The position numbers and the translations under genes are program-made. Of a DNA stretch of 64,000 bases, positions 9,728 to 20,678 are shown one piece after another. Source of the stretch: Nannochloropsis oceanica (Eukaryota > Sar > Eustigmatophyceae > Eustigmatales > Monodopsidaceae); assembly GCA_004519485.1 (NCBI GenBank), contig CP038107.1:558001-622000 (forward strand), given 5' to 3'. The notes under the pieces are model-generated. The model was not told the origin of the DNA, made no database searches, and saw only the letters and a program-made list of their open reading frames with translations. Within the stretch, counting starts at the first letter, position 1, and each line of letters opens with the position of its first letter.

Positions 9728-9963
9728 AGAGGGCTAGTCGGGCACGGTACGCAGTACATACATACATATACACATGCATTTGGGTGCGTAAGTGATGAAA
9801 GCAGGGTGAAAAGAAGACTTTCATTTCCTGAAAGAAATCAACAAGAGCATACTCGATTTTGACCATTTTGTTCACCTCAACGGTCGATGCTAACAAGTAC
9901 TACTCTACACAGTTCCCCACTCATGCCATTTACCTCATACTACCGCAATATACATTCGAGATA

Positions 9964-10001
9964 TATTGATATATATATTGATACGATATCAATATATATA
10001 C
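9964..10001. repeat. AT-rich near-perfect palindrome
   Basis: The sequence reads TGATATATATATTGATA, CG, then ATATCAATATATATACA, a palindrome of about 17 bp per arm. It lies between EMG1 (plus) and the DUF1003 gene (minus), which converge here. It could form a terminator-like hairpin on either strand or be a simple-sequence accident. Confidence 0.5.
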
Positions 10002-10169
10002 ACGTGTCTTCTCTTTCTGATACACATTTCTACGTCTCTGAAAATGATTGCCATTTATCCCGTTGCCATCCCCTCGTGATTTACGAGGCATGAGCTCCTA
10101 CACTAAACCCTTTCCTACACTTGTCCAAAGCTCTCCGCCCTCTCTCATCTTCCTCCTGCCTTGCCCATC

Positions 10170-13100
10170 TTATGCACTCCCATCATCGCGCAAGAATCCA
10201 CGCAAGCGCAACCGTCCTTGCGGCGAATAGAAAAAGACAGCAGCCGGTCCAGCAATCGGCACCATCAAATCAATCTCGTACCGACCCGCATTTTTTATGA
10301 GAGGAAGCTGTAGCCATTTGTTATGAGGGAGGACGCCTTCCCACCGAGGCCCAAGACGGAGAGGTACTTCTTTGTTCGTAAAATTGCTATTGCTGATGCT
10401 GCCACTGGTGGAGGTGCCCGCATTCTCTCGATGACCCTTGCTTCCGTCGTCTGCACCCTCGGCTCTCTCTTCGCCTGCTTGGAAAAAGCCCCAAGCCAAA
10501 GCATTGCATAAGAGCTCCGCCGAGGGGTTGATGATAACGTACAACTGCTTCTGAGGTCGACCACTGGAGGCGCGGGTCTCATTAGAATTTGCCTCGCTTA
10601 CCTCTTGCTTCGTCGGTGCCTGCCAACGATCGGTCAGGGAGGCGCGATTCATAGCCAAAATTTTTTGGAGGGACATGCTCCCGCTTGATTGACGGGTAAG
10701 AGGGCCTCGGTCACACGAAGAGGATGACAGAGAGGGAGTCGTGACTGCGGGTGGTGCCGGTATGGCGGGCGGGGGGGAGCCCACCATCGATTCCGACGTA
10801 GAAGACAAAGGGGAAAAGGAATAGGGTGGGGTGGGAAGGGAAAGTCCGCTGTTGCTATTGTTTGTATTGCTACCATTGCCTCCTGGTGGGGGAAGACCCA
10901 GCAAGGATGCCATCGTACGGGCACTTGCACTGCTCGCTTTCTTGAGGGGAGGTGCAATGAAGCCCCCACCGTCGCTCGCAGCCCCCGCTGACGTTGTTGC
11001 AGATGCGCCTCCTGCTGCAGTCGTTATCATGCCTCCTGTTGCTATTGAGGCGGTCGCGGAAGCAGTAGCAGTAGCAGCAGCAGCAGCAGCAGCAGTGGAG
11101 GGGGCGGTAGAGGCATTAGCGACGTGGACGTGGTGATGCGACAGAAACTCCACGGAGCGTGGCACCGACATTTGGCCGGCTCGGAGAGTGATACAAGCGA
11201 AGATTGGGGCGGGATTGTAGGAAATGGTCACGCGGCCCAGCGGACGCTTCCAAAACTGGGAGATGCGATCCTCTCGGTCCTTGCTCAGGCTGGGTTTGAA
11301 GCGCGGAGGAACTTCGCCTTGGCTGACAAAAACGGCCTGAGGGCAGGCGCTGCGGAGCTTGAGGAACTTTTCCTCTAGTACCCCCCCTCCACTACCACCA
11401 TTTCCTGCTCCTCCAGGCTGATGTTGCTGCTGCCGGTGCAGGTGCAGGTGCTGGTGCTGGGCCTCGGCTTCAAGAAGTGAGCAGGGGCAACCACGGGGAT
11501 GGAGGACCATCGAAATGATCTCCCCCTCGGCCATCATGCAGGGCAGATCCAGGGCATTTCGGAGTGTCAAGATGGCATCGCCTGCCAAGATCGAGTCTAA
11601 AACCGCCCCCTCCGTGAACCGCAGGTCGTAGCACAAATCAAACGGAAACCATGGCTCGGCTCCTCCTCCCGTGTCCACCAAAGAAGCAGTCTCCACTGCG
11701 GCGCTCACAAAGCTCGCCGCCACTGGACGGCCTCGCTGCGGGATAGCGCTTGTCGTCGTTGTTGCCATCGCTCCTCGTCTACTGACGGGGCCGCAGCAGC
11801 ATACCACCCCCTTGGTCGCCAATGAGGGGTCCCGTGACTCGAGACGGACGTGGGAAACGACGCCGATGAAGTTATCGCCCAAATTGGAGCTGCGATGCTC
11901 GAAGACCATGCACTCTTCATCGTATTGCTGTTGCTGCAGCTGCTGTGGGGAGACGCCCTTTGCTTTCAGCATGGTCCTCATGAGATAGAGGGTATGCGCA
12001 TCCTCCTCCGTCTCCAAAAGCCACGGAAGCTCGCTTGCCATCAACGCAGGTGCTGCAGGCGGGGCCAGACTGAGAGCCGCCAGGGGCGTGCTGTACAAAC
12101 TGCTGGTGGCTACAAGCGAGGTTATGGAGGTGGAGGAGGTGGAGGAGGTAGAGGAGGAAGTGGTGGCCGCAGTGTCGGGCTTTCGGCCCTCTTCTTCGGC
12201 CGCGGCGGCCTCCATGTCCGCTTGCTTCTGCTTTCCCAGAACTCCTCTTTGAAGACACACGCCTGTAATGCTCTCTCCTTCTCCATGGTCATCATCGTAC
12301 ACCGCGAGCATGGCTCCAGGGCAGAGCACTGCCTCAATCAGTTCTTGCGACGGGCAGCGGCGCACGGGTGAAGGAGGGGCTTCGTCGTCCCCCAGCTCCT
12401 CCAAGATCCCCTTGCTGTTTCTCCTCACCCGTACATGCGCGTTGAGGCTCGCTTCTCTTCGCCATTTTATGTGTTGTTGTTCGGTCTCAAGGAGACGCTC
12501 TAGGATGGAGGTGGAGAGGGCTTGGCTTTCAAAGAGGCGTTTCCACGCACTCGAAATGAGAGCATCGAGCTTGCAGTTGATGTGCCTTGTAATGAGCTCA
12601 GCTCTCAGGTTAACTCTTGCCGTGTAATCGCTCTGTCCCCTATCCCTCGCCACTTGCCGGTTTTGGCTCATCATAATGACGGGTGCTTGGAATGCGGCCA
12701 AGCACGAGAGACACAGGTTCAGCAGGATAAAAGGGTACGGGTCCCACGCGGCATCTCCCGCAAGCAGGTTGATCATGCACCAGATAAGTATAAAGCCAGC
12801 GAAAAAACCCACGAACCGCCAGGATCCTCCCACCTCGGCCATTCGATCCGCGAGCCTGCCTGACAGAGTCTGCTTAGTCTCGAACTGACGGTCAAACGAC
12901 GCTTCCATTAGCTCGTGCTCCGCAAAGCTGCGAAATACATCTTCTTGTAGGTGGAGGAAATCCTTTTTTTCCTCCTCGAGCGACTGCTTCAGCCCCCGCA
13001 ATATTTCTGCGTGGTGGTGCAAGCTCTTGTCTTCCAACAACTGGTCGATCAAGGGCCTGTGGGTGGGCGCGGCCCCTCGCCCGCCTCTGAAACGCAGCGC

Positions 13101-13205
13101 TTGGGCATTGCTGGCTTGTAGTTGTTGGCCTGCCGTAGGAATACGAACACTAACAAAGGGCTCCTCCTGCATCCCGTCCATGGTCCTCGACTCCTGTTTG
13201 TGCAC
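10170..13205 (-). CDS. DUF1003 membrane protein with a very long C-terminal extension
   Basis: A single exon encodes 1011 residues. Residues about 105-205 match the bacterial DUF1003 family: LSGRLADRMAEVGGSWRFV, a first helix at about 131-150, DPYPFILLNLCLSCLAAFQAP as second helix, then MMSQNRQVARDR and a Tyr-x-x-x-VN-LRAE segment. Bacterial members are about 150-200 residues of unknown function, two helices in the inner membrane. Here the domain sits near the N-terminus and is followed by about 800 residues with low-complexity Ser, Ala, Gln and Gly runs between better ordered parts. These include an RFKPSLSKDREDRISQFWKR segment and a C-terminal WLQLPLIKNAGRYEIDLMVP block. No other family was recognised. 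No clear signal peptide. The neighbours EMG1 and cathepsin Z give no hint of its role. Confidence 0.85.
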   Translation of the reverse strand: MHKQESRTMDGMQEEPFVSVRIPTAGQQLQASNAQALRFRGGRGAAPTHRPLIDQLLEDKSLHHHAEILRGLKQSLEEEKKDFLHLQEDVFRSFAEHELMEASFDRQFETKQTLSGRLADRMAEVGGSWRFVGFFAGFILIWCMINLLAGDAAWDPYPFILLNLCLSCLAAFQAPVIMMSQNRQVARDRGQSDYTARVNLRAELITRHINCKLDALISSAWKRLFESQALSTSILERLLETEQQHIKWRREASLNAHVRVRRNSKGILEELGDDEAPPSPVRRCPSQELIEAVLCPGAMLAVYDDDHGEGESITGVCLQRGVLGKQKQADMEAAAAEEEGRKPDTAATTSSSTSSTSSTSITSLVATSSLYSTPLAALSLAPPAAPALMASELPWLLETEEDAHTLYLMRTMLKAKGVSPQQLQQQQYDEECMVFEHRSSNLGDNFIGVVSHVRLESRDPSLATKGVVCCCGPVSRRGAMATTTTSAIPQRGRPVAASFVSAAVETASLVDTGGGAEPWFPFDLCYDLRFTEGAVLDSILAGDAILTLRNALDLPCMMAEGEIISMVLHPRGCPCSLLEAEAQHQHLHLHRQQQHQPGGAGNGGSGGGVLEEKFLKLRSACPQAVFVSQGEVPPRFKPSLSKDREDRISQFWKRPLGRVTISYNPAPIFACITLRAGQMSVPRSVEFLSHHHVHVANASTAPSTAAAAAAATATASATASIATGGMITTAAGGASATTSAGAASDGGGFIAPPLKKASSASARTMASLLGLPPPGGNGSNTNNSNSGLSLPTPPYSFSPLSSTSESMVGSPPPAIPAPPAVTTPSLSSSSCDRGPLTRQSSGSMSLQKILAMNRASLTDRWQAPTKQEVSEANSNETRASSGRPQKQLYVIINPSAELLCNALAWGFFQAGEERAEGADDGSKGHRENAGTSTSGSISNSNFTNKEVPLRLGPRWEGVLPHNKWLQLPLIKNAGRYEIDLMVPIAGPAAVFFYSPQGRLRLRGFLRDDGSA

Positions 13206-13410
13206 GTGGAAAGGTTGTACAAGTGAGGCCCGCGGATTCAGATGGCATTTGTCTATATCCCAGAATCACCGCGACTCGCGAAGATTCAAATATAGTGGTC
13301 GAGAGCGAGGGTGGGGAGGTTGTCGTATCGCTGCAAACAGCAGCATCGATTACGACGACGACGACGACGACATATCCCTCATTTTTTCTGCCGCAGCATA
13401 TGTTTTAACT

Positions 13411-13649
13411 GAGGAGGAAGAGGTTGAGGAAGAGGGAAAGGAGGAGGAGAGGGAGTTGGTGGTGGAGGATAGGCAGAAGGAGGAGGAGTTGGAGGAAAAG
13501 GAAGAGAGGATGAGGAGGAGGAGGAGGAGAAAAAGGAAGAGGAGGAGGAGGGTGCGAAGGAGGAGGGGGAGAAGGAAAAGGAGGGGGAGGAGAGGAGGAG
13601 GAGGAGAGGAGGATGATGAGAGGAGGAGGAGGAGAGAAGGAGGAGGATA
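13411..13649 (+). repeat. 240-bp polypurine (GGA/GAG) tract
   Basis: The plus strand is almost pure G and A over about 240 bp, with GGA-type triplets and a few T or C interruptions. It lies between the divergent-side flank of the DUF1003 gene start (13205) and the 3' end of cathepsin Z (14036). Such mirror-like purine tracts can form triplex DNA. The long frames seen across it on both strands are composition artefacts. Confidence 0.8.
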
Positions 13650-14035
13650 GTGTCTGACAAATAAGTATGGCCGTTAAACCCCTTTTCCCGGTTCGTGGAT
13701 GAACGACGCAAGTACGGAAAGACTCTTCTGTGAATATTTATTTGGAAAGGCGGCGCCGACACCAGTTTCTACATGCACGTGTGCCTGCATTTACCCCCAA
13801 TCTTTGTATACTTGGTAGAAAATGGACGCGTAGCCCTACACTCTTTTCTCTAACTCTCTGTGCAACAACAGAAGGACAACTGAATACATATTTCGTCTTG
13901 TTCGTTTTGCTATTCGCTTGACTGTCACCATTGGTAAGTATATCTAACTCTGCGCTTCGCTTCTCCCATCTGGCCTCGCGCTGCTCTGACGAAGCCGTTT
14001 CCATTCAAATGACGACAAAAAAGACGCCAAGATAC

Positions 14036-15211
14036 TTACTGCACCATGGAGAACAAGTTTCCATCCGTCCAATTATTTTCTCCTTCTGTTTTTCCACCTT
14101 CCCTGCCCACCCCATAATCAATGCTGAAGTCGGATGACGGTACTGCCCAGAAACACGTACCGGCGTCGAAAGCTCCTCCTCGTACAATGCGAAACCAGCC
14201 CTTCTCACCCCAGTAGCTCCCCCAGCTATTCCTCCCGATGTAAAATTTGATACCATCTGTCGTCTCCCCCCACCCCACCAGTGCAATCGCGTGATTCGTA
14301 CCGTGGGCGCCTTCATACATGTTAACCCCCCCAGTATAATCCTCAAGTGGCCCCGCATCGATATAGCAGACCACCGGCCCCCTCGCGTAAATTTCTGCTA
14401 TAATTGCCGCGTCCCCCGTGACATTTCCATATTCCTCCACGAAAATTTTAGGGTACTTGTCAACCGCATAACATGTGCGTCCCTTCCGCAATTTCCTAAA
14501 CTCGGGTGCACAATTTCTGCAGGTATTTTCCAACGTGCATGGCCGATTCTTCGCCTCGTAAGCCTGGCAGCTCACATCAGGGATGCCTCCCACTTCATGT
14601 ATCCACGCGTAAGCTGCCCCGCTGTCTCCACCGTTACAGTCCCCGGCTGTCCCACAATTGATAACAACTTGTGGTGCGGGCATCACGTCTGGCAGCTGTC
14701 CTTTGGATGCAATAGCAAGCCGATCGCCTAGCGAGGACATGGCGCTGAAAGACCAGCACGAACCACAGTACACCTGTGTCAAGCAAAATGGAGGAAATGG
14801 AATAAGTGGAAAAGTTAAAACGACATCGAAAAAACGCGGTTCTATACATATTTGAATGTGGTGCGAAAAGTAAATTGGACGGATGACAACCATCGTTAGC
14901 GTCGGGGCTTTACAGAGTCGTCACACGCTTCTGTCGCCAGGCCATACATGCAATGCATCTGTCATCCCTTTTATGCGTACCGGGATATGTTGGTTCTGGA
15001 TCGGCGTGGTGTAAGAGAGCCCATCGACTGAGCGCCAATCCCACTCCGAAGGCAGGTCATTAGCCGACAGGTAAGTATGAGGTCGGGCCGCCCGAATTAC
15101 TTCGTTCTGGTACGACGCAGGGTCTCGCAGCGCCAACTCCCCAGACCGGTACACAATATGATCCGCGCCAACTAGAGCTGTGGTGGCTAGGAGCAGCAAC
15201 TTCATCATCAT
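14036..15211 (-). CDS. CTSZ: Cathepsin Z/X-type papain-family carboxypeptidase
   Basis: Two exons, complement 14981-15211 and 14036-14773, give 322 residues. Cathepsin Z removes single C-terminal residues from proteins in lysosomes. The start at 15211 is the first of three ATGs before a hydrophobic signal peptide ([12 protein letters not shown]). The short propeptide and the family-specific [12 protein letters not shown] and IQNQHIP motif lead across the intron into VYCGSCWSF. Catalytic Cys is in CGSCW, His in [12 protein letters not shown] and Asn in [13 protein letters not shown]. The HIP motif and short prodomain are typical of cathepsin Z rather than L or B. The tail beyond IDYG (about 22 residues) is not family-like; a further intron with a GTGGGC donor is possible. 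Divergently transcribed from the cGMP kinase. Confidence 0.9.
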
Positions 15212-15713
15212 CGTGTTCGAGTCGCTCGTGTGCGTCAGGAGGGGAGAAGATAAAACTTTGGGCCTGCCAGAAGGGAAGGGGGAAGGGACGCGGTCCAATA
15301 AGGGGCTTATTAGCTGTGCATCCATTTGGTAAGGTGGTGTGAAACAAGTTCGGGGCGTATTGTCGGGGACAAGTGTAGTGTGCTGGTGATCGAAGTCCGC
15401 AATCTGGGAGACAAGAACTTCTTGAAGAAGTCCGTTTACGCGTGCATCGCCAACAAGAAAAATTCCCACTTTGGGACGTATGTCACCCCATTTTTACAAT
15501 CGCTTGTCGCGATGCGCTAGAAAAACGAAGGCACATTTTTCAATGCGTGTCCTGCCTCATAGGTGCAGGCCATGAAGTAAACCACATCTCTCTGTGACGC
15601 CCTGGGCGATGGGCGGGCCTAAAAGAACAACTTTTCGACAGCCGTGCATTGAAGTACCTCCAATATTTCCTGTTTTCTGTTAGAGGACCTCTGCTGCTCA
15701 ACCTTGCCGCCAA
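15212..15713. promoter_or_regulatory. Shared upstream region of cathepsin Z and cGMP-kinase genes
   Basis: The two genes start back to back with about 500 bp between the assigned ATGs. Both promoters and 5' UTRs must lie here unless further upstream exons exist. No specific box was recognised. Confidence 0.4.
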
Positions 15714-18700
15714 ATGTTTGCCGGCAGCAACAGCAGGGCAGGGGGCAGCAGCGGGAACACCAAGCGCGGACATGAGGAGGGTTACCCCAAAGGTGAGTCT
15801 TATCAGGACAATATGTGCATTCCATATCTGCTAAATGCACAGAGGCCCGGGTCTCAGTCATACAACCATTACCCTACCCACAACTGGTACTCACATTATT
15901 GCAGCAGGCACCGAGCCCAACGCTCGCGGAGGCCACAATATAATCGGTAAGCTGCGGCGATGGAACATTACTAACAACTCGGAGGATTGTGAGCCGGACC
16001 AAGATAACGCAGGATCGATAAGCAAGATTACCTCTCGAAGCAAGAACACTGAGACTGCTTTGATCGCGGCGCTAAAAGGGAACTATCTCTTTTCAGAGCT
16101 TACGGAAGGGGATCTGGAGCAAATGACCGGGGCCATGTCACGCGTCTGTAAGCAGCCGGGGGACATTGTCATCCGTCAAGGCCATAAAGGCACCGAATTT
16201 TTCATCCTTGAGAAAGGTCACGCGGATGTACGTGTCGACAATATTCTGGGGGAAAGGGGATTAGCTACGTGTGTGTTTGTATGTGTGTGTAAGTGTGGGG
16301 GTGGGTGTGGGTGTGGGTGTGTACATGGGTGAGTGTACGAGACTCCTATGTAAACGTGTCCACGTCTAATGTCTGCAAGCGCGCCGCGGTCAGGTACACC
16401 ATCATTGGTTCATGCATTTCACAGAGCTCATGTAATTTGTTCAAATTAATACAAATGAGCGCGTGCATTTTTTGAACTGCTTCCATTTGCGCCACACACA
16501 TCAACCATTCCTATCAGGTCTTTGTCAGTGATCAGAAAGTGTATGAATACGGGCCTGGTGCCTGCTTTGGGGAACTGGCGCTCATCTACAATGCCAAGCG
16601 GGCCGCTACGATCACTGCGACCTCCACGTGCACGCTGTGGTCGTTGGACCTTCGCACATTCCGTCGTATGCTTGCCACCGCTTCTTCTTCCCAGACTATG
16701 GCTCGCATCGAGTTCTTGCGCCGTGTCCCATTGCTGAAGAACCTCGCCAATGAGCAGGTCTCCAAGCTCGCGGGTGCCTTGACATCCCAGACCTACGCGG
16801 ATGGAGACACCATTATCCGGCAAGGAGAATATGGTAATGCGTTTTTTCTTGTCAAGGACGGCACGGTCAAGTGTACCCAGTGCAAGCAAGATCGTGAAGT
16901 TGACTTGCTAACATTGGGCACGGGAGACTATTTTGGTGAGATGGCTTTGCTTTTGGACGAGCCGCGGCATGCAAATGTCACGGCGGTAGGGCATGTGGAG
17001 GTGCTAAGTCTGGAGAAAGAAGATTTCACCAAGCTGTTGGGCCCCGTACGAGAAGTTCTGAGCCACCAAATGCGGACCCGAGTCCTGAAAAGTGTGCCTT
17101 TGCTCTCCCGCTTGTCAGATTCAGACTTGGACTTGGTGGGTAACGCCATGCATGTCCAGCAATTTGAGCCTAATCAGTATATTGTCAAGGAGGGAGAGCC
17201 CGGGAGTCGATTTTACATCATCAACGAAGGGGTCGTCAAATGCTGCAAGACGAGTGTTACGGATCCAAGTGTGGAAGAGGAAATGCTGCGCCTCCACGAT
17301 CAGGAATATTTTGGTGAGCGGTCATTGCTTAAGGAGGAGCCTCGTGCCGCCTCAGTGGTAGCTGTCACCAGCGTTGAATGTCTAGTACTCGAGCGGTCTG
17401 ACTTCACGGGCTTGCTCGGCAACTTGGAAGAGATAATGACGCAGGAAGTCAAGCGTCGGGAGGACATGCGGCAAGTGACGCGAAAAACAGAACAAGGACA
17501 TCCCCAACAGCACAAGTCCGGCAGAGGGCAAGCTGGCGATTCCGCCGCGCCGACGGGGGCCGGTGCCATCCTTCCGTATACGCATTTGAGAATCGAGGAT
17601 CTCACTGTGGTACGTCCAATTGTCTTATTGAAGGGTCAAGTATATGAGAACATTTATGCATTCACATACGCTTGATTGAACTTTTTGCGAGAGCTCGCTG
17701 TCTCGGTGTCTTCCACCTCCATCGCTTTTGAAACAACTCAGCTCTATTTTTCAATCTCAAAATGAATACAGCTGCGCACTCTAGGCATCGGAACATTCGG
17801 GCGCGTCAAGCTAATCCAATACCTTGCAACGGTAAGCTTTGAGAAAGCCGTGCTTACATTATATGCGAATATGCGTGAGCGTGTCTGCTAACCGACAGAA
17901 TTTGCGAGAAAAGCGCTTTGGTGATTGTAACTGTAAGTTGTGCTTCCAAGTGCATGTATTGAGTGTGGTAGATGATGCGTATTCTTACGCTTTAAGTAAT
18001 CGCACGTCGAGATCGAGAAAAACTAGAGCCGCACACTCGTCTATCATCACTATTCCTCTCAACCCTACAACCATACAGCGCGCAGTAGGGGCTTTGAAGT
18101 GTATGCAGAAGGCCCAAATCATTGCTTGTCATCAGGAGCGCAATATAATGAATGAGAAGCAAATTCTGTCAGCATGCAAGCACCCTTTCATCCTGGAGCT
18201 CATCGGGACCCTCAAGGATGAAAATCAGATTTACATGCTCATGGAACTGGTACAGGGTGGGGAGCTATGGTTGTATATCTACGACCGCTTCGACTTACTG
18301 CCAAGGACCAAGATAGGAGGCTTTCGACGGGAGCATGCTCAATTCTACGCTGGTTGCGTTATATCGGCCTTAGAATATATTCACAGGAAGGGCGTCGCCT
18401 ACCGCGACCTTAAGCCCGAAAACTTGCTCATGGATGTCCGCGGCTATCTCAAAGTGGTTGACTTTGGCTTTGCGAAGGCTATTCCTTTCGAGAAGAATGG
18501 AGTTCTGCAGCCGAAATCATTTACATTGTGTGGCACGCCTGAATATCTTGCGCCTGAACTGGTGCTCAGCCGGGGGCACGACAAAAGTGTAGACTATTGG
18601 GCACTCGGATGCCTTCTGTACGAGCTACTAGTAGGGCACACGCCGTTTCAGGACGAGCGGCAGGACGAGATCTTCAGGAAGATAGTCCATTCTCAGACGC

Positions 18701-18990
18701 ATCTACATTTTCCCCGGAGCCTCGACAATGCTAGTGTTGATCTGATCAAGGCCCTGATGAACTCCAATCCGGCCTTTCGCCTAGGAAACTTGCTAGGTGG
18801 CCCTACCGAGATAATGGACCATGCCTTCTTCACCGGGCTCGATTGGACTCAACTCCAAGCCAAGGCTCTATCCGCCCCGTATCGGCCGAACATTCGCGAT
18901 CCGATGGATGTCTCGAACTTTGACCCTTATCCGGAAGACGAAGAGATCATCCACTACACAGGAGCGCAGAGCATTTTTGACCAGTTTTGA
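15714..18990 (+). CDS. cGMP-dependent protein kinase (three cyclic-nucleotide domains + AGC kinase)
   Basis: Six exons: 15714-15792, about 15908-16227, 16518-17609, 17772-17831, 17899-17932, 18086-18990. The protein is about 829 residues. Three cyclic-nucleotide-binding domains follow one another, each with a phosphate-binding cassette: FGELALIYNAKRAATITA, FGEMALLLDEPRHANVTAV and FGERSLLKEEPRAASVVAV. The AGC kinase has GIGTFGRV, ALKCM lysine, YRDLKPENLL, VDFGFAK and CGTPEYLAPE, and ends in the AGC tail (SNFDPYPEDEE). Regulatory and catalytic parts on one chain define PKG rather than PKA. The 34-nt fifth exon and the choice between two tandem CAG acceptors at exon 2 are by-eye. Exon 1 (Gly/Ser-rich) is the least certain. 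Three sites is more than animal PKG (two) and resembles protist forms. Confidence 0.9.
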
Positions 18991-19504
18991 TTTATCTCAT
19001 GGCGCGAATTTTAAACAGGACACGTGTCTTAACTCCCTCGGTGGTCTTCTGCTTAATTTTTGATGCGTGTTACAATTTGGGATGGTTGTAAACTTGTCTT
19101 TCGTGGTGGTGGGAAGAGATCCCAGAAGATGAATGAGAGCAAAGGGAAAAAATAGTACGTGTCGTTGAGACGAGATTTCCGACGCGGTCGCACAGACTGA
19201 CAAATATCATGATTCACAAAGGATATACTGTTTCTGACTGTTCTATAATGGGCGAGTTATTTCCATCTTCATGCGTGATTAGCCAAAGAATCTGTTGGAG
19301 TGATGCATTTTCAAGTGCGAAGCCAATTTATTTTGTGTGGTGTCTCAGAGAAATTAATCAATGGGGGACTCAGTATTCGTATTATTCGTCTACAAGGGAA
19401 AAACGGGACGGCTTAAGGGAAAGAGTATCGCAGCGCACCTACCCTTGATTAAAGTGCTCTCAATTCTCCAATTATTGCGTGACTGAACGCGCTGAGTGCA
19501 TGCC
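18991..19504. other. Convergent 3' flanks; no gene seen
   Basis: AT-rich sequence lies between the stop of the cGMP kinase (plus) and the stop of the five-exon gene (minus). It should hold both 3' UTRs. No motif was recognised. Confidence 0.4.
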
Positions 19505-20678
19505 TCACTTTTTATTCTTTTTCATTTTCCGTTGCTTCATGTCACTTGTCTTAGGCATTATCGATGCATATTCGCACGGTTTCCCATGTTCAAATAACAT
19601 CTCGATAACGGCTCCCGCATCCACTGTACTGTCAAGCGGTAGCTGCAAGCCCTGGCTACCAACCGTGACCTTAAATGGTGCAGCACTGCATAAAGAGGTT
19701 GTGATTGAAATTGCACATCAGGTTGCTTTCGGCATAATCGAAATGAGTCTGACAAGAAGAAGACTACATCCAGAAAACTCACCTTAGGCATATGATTATG
19801 GCGTAGGCTAGACTGTATATCTCCTGCGCGTCGGCTATGTCGCCACTGTCGTGGCCATTGACAGACAGAAAGTGCTCCAAGCGAAGGCGCAACTGTCATA
19901 AGAAAGAGTTTTTATGCCATGAGAATTTGACTATGATCGCAATGAGTCTGGAGAGCTGGAAAAGGTGCTTGAGGAATGGAACGGAAAGGGTGCTTTGGGA
20001 ACGAGGATCCGTTGCATTAAAAAAAACATTTGACCCGAGAAGTGTTCTCACTTGAGGAACGAAAAGTGCGATAAAAGAGCGCAACATCGTCATTGGGCAA
20101 AAGCCATCGCTTACCTCGTCATTGTCGCCGCGGCTGTGCATATTCAAAATCGTTTCTACACAGTAGAGGTCTGCCTCGACCTCGCTCAAATACTGTCGGA
20201 GAAATTGGAGGGGGATCGCGAGTCGTTAAGGATGGTGTATTAAACGCTCCAAGAGGGAACGCAAAGACCGGAACTTCTCCTCTCATGTAAGACTCAATCA
20301 TTACCTTGACCGCGAAAATATTGCAGGCGCCACTGTCCACGCTCACGTGCACTTGTATTGCTAGCCGTTGGCCCCCCTCTACCTCCTCCTTCCCCCCCTC
20401 TTCACCTGCCGCTCCGCCCTAAGTAAGTCCGGCGATCGAATAGCAGTTATGAGATACCCCTCTTTATATCTTAAAATCCAATATAATCAGGACCTACCGC
20501 TTTCCGTCGTTGCTGCGCCAGCACACGCTGCACAGCCTGCCGCTGTGCCTCTGTGCTGCACATGGCCGCCAAGTCCATGAAAGGCTTGCAGCTTTTGGGG
20601 ATCAGATTCGGACGCAAATAGGGTGCCCGCTAATGATGGAGGTGTGGGAAAGCGTGTGAGAATGGCGAGGTCGAACAT
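19505..20678 (-). CDS. Five-exon gene, unrecognised 201-residue protein
   Basis: Minus-strand exons 20498-20678, 20305-20360, 20115-20192, 19783-19892 and 19505-19685 join in a single open frame. All five splice joints are GT-AG and phase-consistent, which is the main evidence for the gene. The order of recognisable blocks is MFDLAILTRFPTPPS, an Ala/Gly/Cys stretch, IQVHVSVDSGACNIFAVK, YLSEVEADLYCVETILNMHS, EHFLSVNGHDSGDIADAQEI, a hydrophobic YSLAYAIIICL, PFKVTVGSQGLQLPLDS, and a very basic Lys-rich end (KMKKNKK). The middle looks alpha-helical. No family was recognised and no function is proposed. The gene converges on the cGMP kinase and its start faces the DnaJ gene about 650 bp away. Confidence 0.55.

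Noticed and set aside
13379-13762. Long Ser/Pro frame (minus) and Glu/Arg frame (plus) over the polypurine tract
   Set aside because: Both are read-through of GA/CT repeats.
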